A stretch of DNA of 64,000 nt from Phytophthora colocasiae (lineage: Eukaryota; Oomycota; Peronosporomycetes; Peronosporales; Peronosporaceae), in assembly GCA_018806915.1 (NCBI GenBank), contig JAGKQI010000043.1:1240001-1304000 (forward strand). The letters run 5' to 3'. Of the stretch, positions 20,785 through 31,930 are shown piece after piece. Within the stretch, counting starts at the first letter, position 1, and each line of letters opens with the position of its first letter. A model generated the notes under the pieces. It worked only from the letters and a program-made list of their open reading frames with translations. It had not been told where the DNA came from and made no database searches. The translations under genes and the position numbers were made by a program.

Positions 20785-21162
20785 TGTTGAGTGGCAAGGG
20801 CGCGCAGTGCGCGCCTCTCGCAAAAAGGCAGACAGGGAGTCCTGTCGGCCAAGAGTTAAAAATAAACAACTGAATAAAACACCTCTCTAAGTTGTATTAA
20901 TTCTGATTAGCAAGTACGAGAGGAAGTTCAGAATATCCAGATCACAGCTGTGATCTGGATAGTACAGGCAGAGAGCTGCCTGCCATTCATAGTGCGATGA
21001 CGATACGAGGCGAGGAGTGCAGCCGTCGAGGACGAAGTCCGAAGACAAGCTCACTTCCTCTTTTCACAGACCCCGAACACGAGTCTGCAGTATAGGCATT
21101 ATAAAGAGGATAGAGAATAAAAGTAAATAAACTGTTGTGCAGTTGTACTGTTCATTTTAACA
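20785..21162 (+). repeat. Copia-B 5' LTR
   Basis: Begins TGTTGAGT and ends TTTTAACA. It contains a perfect 22-bp palindrome at 20937-20958 and GC-rich arms near the start (GGCGCGCA/TGCGCGCC). Confidence 0.92.
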
Positions 21163-21170
21163 TTTCAAGT

Positions 21171-21680
21171 ATGAGCAAACCCGAGATGGACAAGAGCTCT
21201 GTGGCGTCGTTGAGATTCAACGACAAGCCTCTGCACTTCGCCGCGTGGAAGAGCAAGCTGATCATTCACTTGAAGGCATTGAGCGAGCAGCGTGCGCTCG
21301 AAGAGCTGCAGCACAAGCGTGCAAAGCCGCTGAGTCGGTACGAAGATTTGCTCAAGAGCCAGCCGACACTGCCGCCACGTCCGCCTGCCGAAGACACGGA
21401 AGCGACATGGCAGCACGATTTGCACGAGACACTGCTCTGCACGCAGTCTTCGTACATCAAAAGACTGCTGTGTGAGACGCTGCCAAGCGATTTCAAGGGG
21501 ATTGCTACCAAGCGTATGGACGAACCAGTCCATGTGATCTGGCGACTGGTGGAAAAGCAGTACAGCCTCAACAACGCTACTGGCGTCGTCGGACTGGTTG
21601 ACCAGTTCATGAAGATCGTGGACTCGGACTTCAAGAGCGTCGGACAGCTCTTTCAAGACCTGAACGGCGTGCGAAGCTAG
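21171..21680 (+). pseudogene. Copia-B gag N-terminal part
   Basis: The ATG at 21171, nine bases after the 5' LTR, opens a 169-codon frame ending at a stop at 21678. It includes an AWKSKLIIHLKALSEQ block and VIWRLVEKQYSL, both typical of the copia gag (UBN2-like) fold that forms the particle. Gag should continue into the next frame (21705 on), so a stop plus a frame change interrupts it. The purine-rich start fits the expected leader. Confidence 0.8.
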
Positions 21681-21704
21681 GTTAACGTCAATTCGCGTGA
21701 GGCT

Positions 21705-24700
21705 TTGCACACGCACATGCTGACATCACAGCTGATGCTGGTAATGGTGCTTGGCGCGTTGCCAAGGCACATGTGGGGCTCCTCAGTTGAGTTTACCCCT
21801 GAAGCTTTTACGCTGGAGAATGTCAGCGAAAAGCTGACCAACATTTTTGGCAACCAGAGCAAGGCTTCAATTCTGGAGCTAGGCAACGGGAAGGCTGTCA
21901 ACCATGTTGCAGCAGTGCCGACCAAGCAGAATGGCTCGGCTTTGGGCAAAAGAAAGGCCCAGTCGGCACCAGCGAATGATCGGCACTACAATCAGGGCAT
22001 AATGAAGTGCCACTATTGTGCAGGCAATTTCAATGGTATGAACAATACCGGCCCGCACAAGCTGCTCGATTGTCCGAAGCGCGCCTTTGACAGGGCAGCT
22101 GGAGTACATAGGCACAACATTTGGTCAAAGCCAAGTCGCCTGAAAGGAAAAGCGGGGCAAGTTGCCAAGGCAAAAGCAGCCAAGGCAGAAGCAGCAGCCA
22201 AGGCACAGGCGGTCAAGGCCAAAGCCAAGACTCGCCGTGAAATCTTTTTGGAAGAGTGCCAGGCTGAGCTTGCTGTCGACGCATGCGATGCTGTGGATTT
22301 GAAGTTGCCGGCTACACCGACTGGCTACGCGAGCCCACCACCATGCTTTGTGGAACTGCCGCTGACACCAGGAAAGGGCACATCCCCGTATTCAAACGAT
22401 GACGAACCAATGGATTCGGTTGTCAACGCAGTTGAAGTCGACCGAGCGGACACCGGAAAGGCCACCGATAAGCAATCGGATGATGACGTCGAAATGAAAA
22501 ACACTCAAGAGGAGGTCAGCAATCTAGCGATTGCCGTGACGACGAAGAACTTCGCCGGCATGATGAGTGAGCTGGAAGAAAAGGTACGAACACTGTATCC
22601 GTTTTTATTAACTGAAGATTCATTTCTAACAACGGATTCTTGGGTGCTAGACTCAGGCTGCGGACACGGCCTAATAAGCGAGATGGCTCGCTTTGTTAGC
22701 AAGAGACCCAATACACAGTACATGTTTACCTTTGCTCAGGGCTCTAAGCATTCTAATACACATATTGGTACAATCAAATTATATTTACGTGGACCAAAGG
22801 GCATAAAACCGTTTCTATTTGACAATATAGCAATGTTGCCGCATGCAACCTCGAACATTTTGAGCGAGTTCTGGCTCAGACGCAGTGGGTACCAAATTTT
22901 GGGTTCACTTTGCGGGAAGTTCAAATTTGTGCTTTATGACAATGAACTTGTGTTTGTTGCAAAAGCGATAAATGAAGCATACTATTTGCAGAATAAAACG
23001 TTAATAGAACGGCAAGATTTCTGTAATGCTGTCAAATCAAAACCCTGCAAACCACTATCAAACCTAGAGATTGGGAGATATGAGAGAATATTGCAGGAGT
23101 GGCATGTGAAACTTGGTCACCTAAATAAAGACACAGTCATCGAAATGCTTAGCAAAAAGCTGGTAGGCGGGATGCCTATGTTATCAGCTACTAGACTCAG
23201 GAAAGTCCCGTTCTTTTGTTTAACATGTGCAGAGATGAAGAAGCGGAGAATGTCCTACCGCAATATGAAGGGTTCGAGAGACGAACAACCTATCAGTACC
23301 ATTCATATGGATACAAATGGACCTATGAAAACCATGGGTGTGTATGGAAGTTCAGGAAGAATCAAGTACTTCCTGAGTATAATTGATGACAATACGTTGT
23401 GGAGATGGACATTTGTCCTACGCGATAAGAAAGAAGTCTATGAAAAGGTAGAGGAGCTTCTACTGCAGCTAGAACGTACGTCGGATCCGCTCCGACGGTG
23501 GCACTGAGTTTGTGAATGCTGCATTCAAGAACTTTTGTAAAGGAAAAGGTATTGTCTTTCAGAAATCTAACACTTACATCCCAGAGGAAAATGGAGCTGC
23601 GGAGCGTGACCACCAGAGTAAACTGGATAGAGTGCGGTGTGCATTGAAAGACGCTGATATGGCACACAGATGGTGGCCAGAAGCGCTGATGTACATGACC
23701 TATGTGCAGAATCGCACACCTATGAAAAGGTTGGGATACAAAACACTGTATGAAATGGTTTATGAGAAACCACCCAACGTAAAAGAGTTGCCTGTCTGGG
23801 GTTCAGTCTGTTTTGCACACGTGCCAGCTGCCCTACGCAAAGACAAGAAACTGTCCGCTCGAGCTGTAAAGTGTCGACTCCTTGGAGTGTCAGAGGAAAC
23901 GAAGGGTTTTCGGTTATGGGACATCTATAACAACAAATACATCCTATCCAGGGATGTGCTGTTCGATACTACAAATGTAGCCACCATGGTCAAACGAGCT
24001 TTCGGACAAGCCGATCAAACCCTCACTTCTGAATTTGCAGCGCGCGAGTTACCCGCGGCAGATGAAGTGGAAGCAACTGTCAACGAGAATACGAAGGCAG
24101 TGGGAGCTGAAACACCCGAGCAGGGGTTAACGGAGGCAGTGGGAGCTGAATCAGCCACTCCGGGAACAACCCTAGCAGTAGGAGTTAAGAGTAAACGCCG
24201 ACGAGAAAGGCTAGTGGAGGCAACGGAAAGCCGAGAACCACGCCTGCGTCGACAGGTTAAGAAACCTAAACGGTATCAGGACTATCAGTGCTTCCAAGCG
24301 ATGTTAGATAAGAACATTACGCAAGAGATTGCGGAGCACAAAGTGCCTACACCCCGATCGCTCAAAGAAGCCTTAAGGGGCCCTCATAGAGAACGCTGGA
24401 AAGCAGCTCTAGAGCTAGAGTACGACTCCTTGATTGAGAATGCAACATGGAAGCTCGTAAGACTGCCACCTGGGCGAAAGGCTTTGCCATCTCATTGGGT
24501 ACTAGTAGTAAAGTACAATGCCGACGGTAGTGTCGAGCGGTTCAAAGCGCGCCTAGTAGCACAAGGTAACCACCAAGAGTTTGGGGTAGACTGTGATGAG
24601 GTATATGCACCGGTGGCACGATTCGAGTCATTGCGCCTAGTGCTGGCAATTGGAACCATATTGGACTGTCATATCCATCAAATGGATGTCCATACGGCTT

Positions 24701-25930
24701 TTTTTAATGGCACAATGGAAGGAGAGCAAAAGATCTATATGAGGCAACCTCACGGATTTGTGAAGCGAGGCCACGAGAATCTGGTCTGTGAACTTCAAAA
24801 GAGCATCTATGGCTTGAAGCAAGCCCCTCGAATCTGGTATAGAGTACTTCATACATATTTGACGGAGATGGGTTTTGCACGCTGCCACAAAGAGTTTTGC
24901 ATCTACGTGCAAAAAGTGGGAGAAGAATGGCTAATAGTCGTGGTATATGTTGATGATCTGACGGTCATGTCGCGAAGCATGCGACTTATCAACACGCTAA
25001 AAGCTGAATTGTCTAATAGGTTCAAAATGAAGGACCTGGGTGACATTCACTACATCCTGAAAATGGAGGTGCGACGCAATAGAGAACAGCGCGTGATGAC
25101 GATCTCACAAAGCAAATACATTGCAGAACTTATCACCAAGTACAAAATGGTTGATAGTGCACCAGTGATGACACCACAAGTAGCTGGCTTAACACTAGAG
25201 CCAGAAACGGAAATGACAGCAGTGCAGATTGCTGCGCAGCCTTATGACTACAGAGGCATTGTTGGATCGCTCCAGTACTTAGTCCGTGGGACTTGACCTG
25301 ATATCGCCAATGCGGTTAGAGAACTTAGCAAGTTTTTGTCTTGCTACAACCGCACACATTGGGATGCAGCTAGGCGAGTACTCAAATACTTGAAAGGGAC
25401 GTCAACGTACGGTCTGTTTCTCGATGGAAAAGCGAGAGATGTAACTTACGAAGTGTACACTGACGCGAGCTTCGCGTGTCAACCAAAAGAACGTTAATCC
25501 GTAACTGGATACGTGATCCAAATGGCCAATACGAGTGTATCATGGTGGTAGTAAACAAGGAGGCGTTTCGCTTTCGACTGCTGAAGCAGAACTTATCGCA
25601 CTAAGCGAGGGAGCTAAGGAAAGTGAGTGGTTATGGCACTTGCTGAGAGAAATGGGATTTCCCCAAAACGTACCAGTGCAGGTATGGTGTGATAGTAATG
25701 CCGCCATCAGCATTGTAAAGAATCCTGGGAATCACAAAGCAAATAAGCACATAGAGATTAGATTTCTGTTTACTAGGGACCTTGTAGAACACGGTCGCCT
25801 TAAAATTGCTTATTGTGCTACGCAGGAAATGACTGCTGATATTCTCACAAAAGCTCTGCCGACAAAGCAGTTCCTAAAACTAAGAGAAAAGCTAGGTGTT
25901 CGAGATCTGAACTTACCCCCTAGTACTTAG
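21705..25930 (+). pseudogene. Copia-B gag-pol polyprotein, broken
   Basis: 21705-23507 encodes the gag tail with a CHYC...H...C knuckle-like motif (about 22011-22075), the protease motif WVLDSGCGHG (about 22638-22668) and the integrase HHCC and first catalytic blocks (EWHVKLGHL, CLTC, IDDN). A shift at about 23480-23511 splits the integrase core. 23512-25296 carries the rest of integrase (ENGAAERDHQ) and RT, with KARLVAQGN and the catalytic YVDDL at about 24946. TGA at 25294 and TAA near 25495 interrupt the RNase H region. The last piece ends with DILTKALPTKQFLKLRE at 25928. Gene order is that of Ty1/copia. Confidence 0.9.
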
Positions 25931-25936
25931 TGGGAG

Positions 25937-26316
25937 TGTTGAGTGGCAAGGGCGCGCAGTGCGCGCCTCTCGCAAAAAGGCAGACAGGGAGTCCTGTCGG
26001 CCAAGAGTTAAAAATAAACAACTGAATAAAACACCTCTCTAAGTTGTATTAATTCTGATTAGCAAGTACGAGAGGAAGTTCAGAATATCCAGATCACAGC
26101 TGTGATCTGGATAGTACAGGCAGAGAGCTGCCTGCCATTCATAGTGCGATGACGATACGAGGCGAGGAGTGCAGCCGTCGAGGACGAAGTCCGAAGACGA
26201 GCTCACTTCCTCTTTTGCCTCAGAACCCGAGCACGAGTCTGCAGTATAGGCATTATAAAGAGGATAGAGAATAAAAGTAAATAAACTGTTGTGCAGTTGT
26301 ACTGTTCATTTTAACA
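25937..26316 (+). repeat. Copia-B 3' LTR
   Basis: 380 bp, near-identical to the 5' LTR. The differences cluster at about 26200-26240 (TTTTGCCTCAGAACCCGAGC versus the left copy). Confidence 0.92.
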
Positions 26317-26339
26317 CTCACTGTAGAAACGGCGTTGAA

Positions 26340-26435
26340 ATCGTTGAAAGGCAGCCCTTTGACTCTGATGGCACTTTGATTTTGATTTTCAGGGCTGTGC
26401 CGCGGTTGGACCCACGTTTCATGGGACAACTGCTC
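26340..26435 (-). pseudogene. Short mobile-gene fragment upstream of CRN
   Basis: The minus-strand reading gives MKRGSNRG joined to KIKIKVPSE. These two blocks also occur near 12595 and near 11838. A small piece of the same unrecognised mobile gene therefore sits between the copia LTR and the CRN promoter. Confidence 0.4.
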
Positions 26436-26552
26436 AAAAGGTGAGAAAAGGTCAAAAGTTGGTCAAGTTGGTCCAAATCGGTCTCGGGAGCCGACGAATA
26501 CCGGTCCCCTCCATTCCCCCCCCCTTCTTCTTCTTCTTCCTCATTCCAAAAG

Positions 26553-27284
26553 ATGGTGAAGTTGTTTTGTGCGATCGTTGGTGCGGCGGGCAGCGCGTTC
26601 TCGGTGAGGGTAGATGAGAGCGACACAGTACACGACTTGAAGAAGGCAATCAAGGCGGAAAATCCAAGAACTATTACGTGTGACGCCAAGGACCTACAGC
26701 TCTTCCTGGCGAAGAAGAACGACGCGTGGATGAAAGATGACGATGCTCTGGATGAAAAACTGCTCCGTGGAAATGTGACTCCGTTTAAGCTGATGCGCGG
26801 GTCGTGGAAGCTGAACAATGTGAAACTGTTTGGGGGTAGTGCTTTCCCCGCAGATGAGGTGGTTCACGTGCTAGTGGTGATCTCACCCCAAGATTTTCTA
26901 CCACCAAGTCTCACTTTGGCTCCTACCGTACACACTCCGACGATGACCCCCTTAGCTAATTGGGATCAGTATCTGGCAGAGTGCTTGTTGGACGAATGGG
27001 AGCCTGGCACGGCGCACTCGATTCCTTTCATCTGGCAGTTTATGGAGGCCTGGGGTGGATGTACGAAGACAAGTCAAATCTTTTGGCGATTGGAGAACAA
27101 ACAACTCGCTTCGATTCTACTGGGGCGGTGGTTTGAAGAGCCGTCGGAGATCTACGGCAATAGGAAAAGTATTCTCGTGGGTTCTCCTGGTATCGGCAAG
27201 TCGACGATGTTGTGTGTGATGGCGTTCTACCTCGCTCTCAAGAAGAAGAAGAATGTGCTGATGTATCGACGGGTGAACGCATTA
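26553..27284 (+). pseudogene. Crinkler (CRN) effector, N-terminal part, interrupted by transposon
   Basis: The ATG at 26553 starts a CRN-type protein. The ubiquitin-like header comes first, with LFLAK at residues 50-54 and an HVLVV-xP block at 105-112 (the usual end of the translocation domain). An NTPase-type domain follows, with Walker A GSPGIGKST at 210-218. Homology stops at codon 244, where the Harbinger element is inserted. CRNs are secreted oomycete effectors acting in host nuclei; this P-loop architecture is common among them. A pyrimidine-rich tract and CTCATTCCAAAAG just before the ATG resemble an oomycete initiator. No classical signal peptide is evident, as in many CRNs. Read through into the insertion, the frame would end at 27485. 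Confidence 0.85.
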
Positions 27285-27545
27285 GGGGGTTTCAGTTCTT
27301 GGTTTTCTGATGTGTTTTCTAGCGTGATCTTTTGGCAGAACATCACCATGAAAAAACACACCAACCGACCACCTCCGACGATGGTCGGTTCGAGTGATTT
27401 TTCGGTCCGCCGAAAGGTCACCCGAAAGGTTGCTTTCGCGCGCAGAAATCTTGCTTTTGAATTGCGCGTCCTGATTCACTTTTGAAATTCGGACCACGAC
27501 TACGAAGTTCCTAAGACCTTTCACCTTCATTACCGCCTGTTCTCC

Positions 27546-28751
27546 ATGCCACCGAAATCGTCGGCTAAAGGATCTCGGAAGAAGAAAACGGAGATGGCAA
27601 AGAAGAATGCGACAGCAAAGCAATGCGAGAAACCGTCATCGTCTGTCAAGGAAACCCAAGAGAATGCGAAGGAGAACGGCAGCAAGTATATTCACACAAC
27701 CGATGCGCAGTGCCTGGCGATGGTTGAGTGGCTAGAGAAAGCTAGTAACTACAAGATCATCGTCGGTGAGTCGACCACGGGCAAGACGGTCTCTCACGGA
27801 GCAGGGATTACTAAAATCGAAGGGTTTAAGCGAATGGCTGCCTACGTCCACAGGTCCGTTGTTGCCGCCATGTGCAAAACTGGAGTCTACGATGTGGCTC
27901 TTGCTGAGCCGTGGACTGGTGCTGTCTGCAGGAGTCGCTGGAAATCATACTTTGCCCGCTACAAGTCTACTCGAGACAAGCTGAAGAATCAAACAGGGTT
28001 CGGCGTTCCGGCTGAAATGGCTTCTCTTGGTATTACGCTTGAGGAAATGACTAACAAGTTGTGCCCCTACTTCTTTCGTATTGACGAACTCTTCGGCGAG
28101 CAGTCAAATGTCGAGCCAACATCGCACACGGTTGAACCGGAATGTGAAGACGGCGACGACTTCTGGCGAAGCAACGATTTGGATGTCAGTTTACCCGGAA
28201 ATGATGAGGTCTTTTCCAGTGCCGATGAAGATTTACCTGGTCGTGGAGACAAGAGGCCTAACAGCAACGAAGAAATGAGGAGCTTTCAGCTGCCAACAAA
28301 TGTTTCACTGGTAGATCTTATGCCACCCGTTACATCAGTGGCAACGCCAGCGAGCAAAGACTCATCAGCTTCGAGGACAGTGTCCTCAGCTTCCATTCCT
28401 TCTCTTGCCTCTCGTGACAACCCTGATGGCTACATGAGTGGAGACGCTCGCGGTGTGGACAAGGCAAATAATGCCAAGCGACGTGATTTTGCAAGCATTT
28501 ACACAGAGGCGGCTGACAAGCGTCTGCAGCTTAGTGAAAAGCGTATGCGTCAAGATCTCGAGCTGAAGGAAAAACAACTTGCCCAGGAAAATCAGTTTCG
28601 GCGCGATGAACTCAAGGAACGAGAACGCGATCGCCTTCAACGATCTGCCGACAAGAAAGCTGAGGAAAAGAATCGAATGGCTCTTCAACTTTTGCTGAGT
28701 GGCAAGTCACTTGATGAGGTCAATGCAATTCTCCAGACGTTCTTCCCCTGA
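27546..28751 (+). CDS. Harbinger-1 Myb/SANT-like protein
   Basis: 401 residues from the ATG at 27546. A Lys-rich N-terminus is followed by a trihelical Myb/SANT-like region (about 55-170) with the spaced Trp and basic residues expected of these proteins (MVEWLEK, SRWKSYFARYKSTRDKL). A Ser-rich acidic middle leads to a C-terminal coiled coil (about residues 315-385, EKRMRQDLELKEKQL repeats) for self-association or contact with the transposase. In Harbinger elements the Myb-like partner takes the transposase to the nucleus and to the element ends. It is convergent with the transposase, with 53 bp between the two stop codons. The frame is complete and without introns. Confidence 0.8.
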   Translation: MPPKSSAKGSRKKKTEMAKKNATAKQCEKPSSSVKETQENAKENGSKYIHTTDAQCLAMVEWLEKASNYKIIVGESTTGKTVSHGAGITKIEGFKRMAAYVHRSVVAAMCKTGVYDVALAEPWTGAVCRSRWKSYFARYKSTRDKLKNQTGFGVPAEMASLGITLEEMTNKLCPYFFRIDELFGEQSNVEPTSHTVEPECEDGDDFWRSNDLDVSLPGNDEVFSSADEDLPGRGDKRPNSNEEMRSFQLPTNVSLVDLMPPVTSVATPASKDSSASRTVSSASIPSLASRDNPDGYMSGDARGVDKANNAKRRDFASIYTEAADKRLQLSEKRMRQDLELKEKQLAQENQFRRDELKERERDRLQRSADKKAEEKNRMALQLLLSGKSLDEVNAILQTFFP

Positions 28752-28804
28752 GTACGGTGTCGGAATAGCAGGTATCTTGTGCACATGTTTTCATTTGATT
28801 TAGG

Positions 28805-30007
28805 CTAATTTGATACCGTAAGCAAAGCACGTTTTAGTTGTTCGCGCTTGTTTGTTCCCTCTCTCGCATTTGAGTCTTCACGGCATGTGTAGGCATCATC
28901 TTCGTCATCATCGGAGTTGCTGTCATCGTCCCAAACATCATTTACCTCGAGACCGATGTTATGAAGCATTGCGCAGGCTAGGATATGGTTATTCACTATA
29001 GTGAAGTCTGCTTTCTTTCGTATTTGCGTTCTTATTCCTTTGAGAGACATCCAGCGATTTTTCCACAAGCCGATCGTGTTTTCAACTATAGCACGAGCGC
29101 TGCAGTGAATGTCGTTGAATGCTGCGTTATCTGGTTTCAAAGCTGCTGGCTTCTTGTAGGGAGTGATGACATACTTGGTCAAACCATATCCCGAGTCACC
29201 TAGAAGATACTGGTCGCCTCGAAAATGCTTGCATGGTTGCTGCAATGCCGGTGACTTTGAAAAAATAGCGGAATCAGCACATGAGCCTGGCCACCCGGTG
29301 TAAACCATGAGAATTCGCTTGTCCTCGTTGCACACAACCTGGACATTCAGCGAGTAACGACACTTCCTGTTGTAGTGCAGAGCACCATCAATATGAGGCT
29401 TTTGCTCGAAGCATACGTGGGTGCCGTCGACCATACCGATCGCTCCTGGGAGGCCATAGCGTTCACGGTGAAACGCAGACGAAGTTGCTCGTTGAGTTGC
29501 AGAAGGCCACCTTACAAATTGACAGTAGTGCTGTAGCAATGCCTGTCGCACGCGGCGGACATAAGTCGTCACAGTGCCAGCTCCAATCCCGTAGTGACGA
29601 ACGATTTTCCAGTTTGAATTACCATTGCCATACGCCCCAAACCATTCAAGTGCAACTGCAAGTTGCACGGCTACATCTCGCTGTGGTTTTGTCCCTCGTG
29701 GCACAAAGCGAAAGTTGGCACGGATAATCTGAAAGACCAACTCAAACGTAAACTTCGTCACGCGAAGTGACTTCATGAACTCGTCATCCCGCAAGTCGAA
29801 TACAAGATGACGGTGAGCGTCTGACCGGGCAACGTTTGACCTTGAGCCCAGATACCGGTTCAACTTCACACCACTGTAGAGATCCTGAGCCTCATCTAGC
29901 TCATCGTCACGCTCTGCGTCAAACTCATGAAGCTCATCGAGGAGCGCGAGGCAGAAGATCGAGCTCGAAAGCGATCTCAGCAGCTTTGCTCGCTCCGACT
30001 CCGGCAT
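28805..30007 (-). CDS. Harbinger-1 DDE transposase (HARBI1-like)
   Basis: 400 residues if started at the ATG at 30005-30007 (MPESERAK); the frame stays open upstream to 30199, but that part looks non-coding. It has a helix-turn-helix-like N-terminal half (TKFTFELVFQIIRANF; GAGTVTTYVRRVRQALL). The DDE_Tnp_4 core follows: GMVDGTHVCF (first Asp), GDSGYGL (second Asp) and RAIVENTIGLWKNRW (Glu), followed by a short acidic tail. It would cut at the element's inverted repeats and insert at TWA sites. All three acidic residues and the frame are intact, so the element could be mobile. Confidence 0.88.
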   Translation of the reverse strand: MPESERAKLLRSLSSSIFCLALLDELHEFDAERDDELDEAQDLYSGVKLNRYLGSRSNVARSDAHRHLVFDLRDDEFMKSLRVTKFTFELVFQIIRANFRFVPRGTKPQRDVAVQLAVALEWFGAYGNGNSNWKIVRHYGIGAGTVTTYVRRVRQALLQHYCQFVRWPSATQRATSSAFHRERYGLPGAIGMVDGTHVCFEQKPHIDGALHYNRKCRYSLNVQVVCNEDKRILMVYTGWPGSCADSAIFSKSPALQQPCKHFRGDQYLLGDSGYGLTKYVITPYKKPAALKPDNAAFNDIHCSARAIVENTIGLWKNRWMSLKGIRTQIRKKADFTIVNNHILACAMLHNIGLEVNDVWDDDSNSDDDEDDAYTCREDSNAREGTNKREQLKRALLTVSN

Positions 30008-30224
30008 GAGAGACAATTCACCACGGACGATGTAATTGTAAACGCCCGTCAGCCTTCGGGGCCAACCAACTCTGTCACACCTGCGCGCGGGCACGAAGGC
30101 AATTTGGTGCGGGATTGAGGGGAAGATCGCAATAATACAGTCGAACAAACCGAAATGAAAGGGATTTTTGGTGTTTTCTTTCGGCGATTTTCTCGACAAA
30201 AAAACTGCGAACTGAAACCCCTTG

Positions 30225-31567
30225 GACCAGGTTGACTGCCTCTTGTACCTTGGATACCATGTATTTCAGATTGCAGATTGCAGATACCCGAACCTGCACT
30301 CGCCTTGAGCGTTTATAAAGAACTTTGCGATCGTCAGGGAAAATTGAACGTGTGGCTGTTGCTAGATGGATTTCACTATGAAAGTATTCCGAACAGGCTG
30401 AGGTCATTTCGAATGTTGGCAACGTCGCAGCAACCGTACCTGAAAGAAAGCGAAATTGAGCATGTATACCGCTGCCTGCTACCATGCTGGAAGAAGCAGG
30501 ACCTTTTCAAACTGGGGAAAGAAGTATATCATTTCGACGAGGAAGACATGGCGGGCCGCTATTATTTTTCTGGTGGATCTGTTCGATTATTTACAAAAGC
30601 GACCTACATTGATATCCGGGAAGCAATGTCGAATGCATGCACACACGTTGAGAGCGCATTGGTTCTATCATCGGGTATTGTAGGTATCCTAGCTGGCGAA
30701 GGTCATGTCGATTGTGTTCGCCACACATTTGTCATGGACACTGGAAATCCAGACCATTATGTGGATTCTACGGAATGGTTACAAATTATTGACTCGGAAT
30801 TTGCGTTCCTCAGGTTGTCCGACAAACTTCAGTCAAACGAGCTTCTTCGATTCTTCCACTGGGCACGAAACTCTGGCCATGGCGCTCTGGCTGGTACAAT
30901 TTTTGAGATTTGCTTGCATCGCTTGGCTGTCAACAACGATCTGATCCTGCATGTGTCGGAATATGATCAGCCCACATATAGACATTTCGGCATGAAGCTG
31001 TTGAAAATGAAGGAAGGGCGCGCTTTTTGCTCTAACACGGCAACACAGGCGGTCTCAAACAAGACGGAGGGTTTACAGAGTAACAAGAGGTCAATTTCAT
31101 CGATTCCGAATGATCTACGAAAGGAGCTGGAGAAGTGGAGAGATAATGACGAGCTCTCGTACTGGTATCCCTTGTGCGACAATTTTCCGAACATTGACAG
31201 CATTGTGAAGCTCAAACCTCAAGGCGCGACTGACATGAAGGGTGGTGTGGCATACCTCCAGATCACAACTGCAGATACACACAGTATCGATGGCAAGCAG
31301 CTTGAAAACCTGCAGAACATTTTCGATGTTTATGATGATGTGGATCCGCCGATTTACATCGTGCTAAGCCCAGATCTCGCCTCGAGCAAAGCAATAACTT
31401 TGACGACAAGAGCCGATGTGGAAGAGGCGAAAAAGTTTTGTGCTGTTTTTAAGGGCTACTACGAGGAGTCTCCGCTTGCTGTCACATCTGATGGCCCGCG
31501 AAACAATGTGCCTCGCAAGGAAAAGATCCAAAAGAGTAGCAAACGGGCGCGCGATAACTCCATGTAA
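30225..31567 (+). pseudogene. Crinkler (CRN) effector, C-terminal part
   Basis: Continues the CRN after the Harbinger insertion. The first roughly 45 bp after the flank read in the frame of the 5' part. The homology then changes frame near 30270-30278, so one shift exists besides the insertion. Visible blocks are WLLLDGFHYESIP (Walker B-like), LATSQQ (sensor-like), and then a nuclease-like core with YWYPLCDNFPNIDSI and LQITTADTHSI (PD-(D/E)xK-like pattern). The tail is basic (KIQKSSKRARDN). NTPase-plus-nuclease CRNs are a known class; the nuclease call is inference. The 3' half of this part was copied to 9521-10129. Confidence 0.8.
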
Positions 31568-31930
31568 TCTGCGTACATGGTGCGTAACTTTGAATCGATT
31601 TACTCTAACCATTTATTTCAGTTTTCATTTTCTTGGACTACATGTACTACAATTTGTCCATATGATGGCTTTGTAATACGTGTTAAAACAGTAAAAGTTT
31701 TGCCATTTACACTTTTGAAACACTTAAAAGTGGTGTTACCCGTTGAATGTCTGCGTCAAAAAAAGTCAGTACCAGAGGCTCTCCGAGTAACAAGAGACCC
31801 TCGTCACTAATAAGCTTATGTTCTCCACCACATTGGCCAGAGCTCTCACACGCAAGAGAGCAAAACTGTTCTCGTTGAAGCATCTGTCTCTCCAAATTAA
31901 TACCCAACAGCCGATATCATTTCAGAGAGA
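31568..31930. other. CRN-choline kinase intergenic region
   Basis: 363 bp with no gene, copied in 9521-10503. It contains the 31744-31773 block that is inverted in the copy. A short ATG frame at 31818 is in phase with choline kinase but lies upstream of its initiator and is broken in the copy. Confidence 0.6.

Larger units (their letters stand above)
20785..26316 (+). mobile_element. Copia-B: LTR-bounded Ty1/copia retrotransposon
   Basis: 5.5-kb element with 378-380 bp LTRs (20785-21162 and 25937-26316) that differ at only a few positions. Flanking pentamers CTCGC and CTCAC form a likely target-site duplication. Internal order is gag, protease, integrase, RT, RNase H, which is Ty1/copia. The purine-rich AGTGGGAG directly before the 3' LTR is the polypurine tract. 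The right LTR ends 236 bp before the CRN start codon. The coding region has several stops and shifts. Confidence 0.93.
27285..30221. mobile_element. Harbinger-1: apparently intact PIF/Harbinger transposon
   Basis: 2.94 kb, bounded by GGGGGTTTCAGTTC on the left and its complement GAACTGAAACCCC on the right. Flanks are TTA (27282-27284) and TTG (30222-30224), close to the usual TWA target duplication. It encodes two convergent proteins, a Myb/SANT-like DNA-binding protein (plus strand) and a DDE transposase (minus strand), the standard pair for this superfamily. Neither frame is broken. The element lies inside the CRN gene. Confidence 0.88.

Noticed and set aside
27285..27485. Extension of the CRN protein past codon 244
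   Set aside because: This stretch is the end of the Harbinger element read by chance in frame.
30008..30199. 64-residue N-terminal extension of the Harbinger-1 transposase
   Set aside because: The extension does not resemble transposase sequence and reaches almost into the inverted repeat; the ATG at 30007 gives the normal family length.
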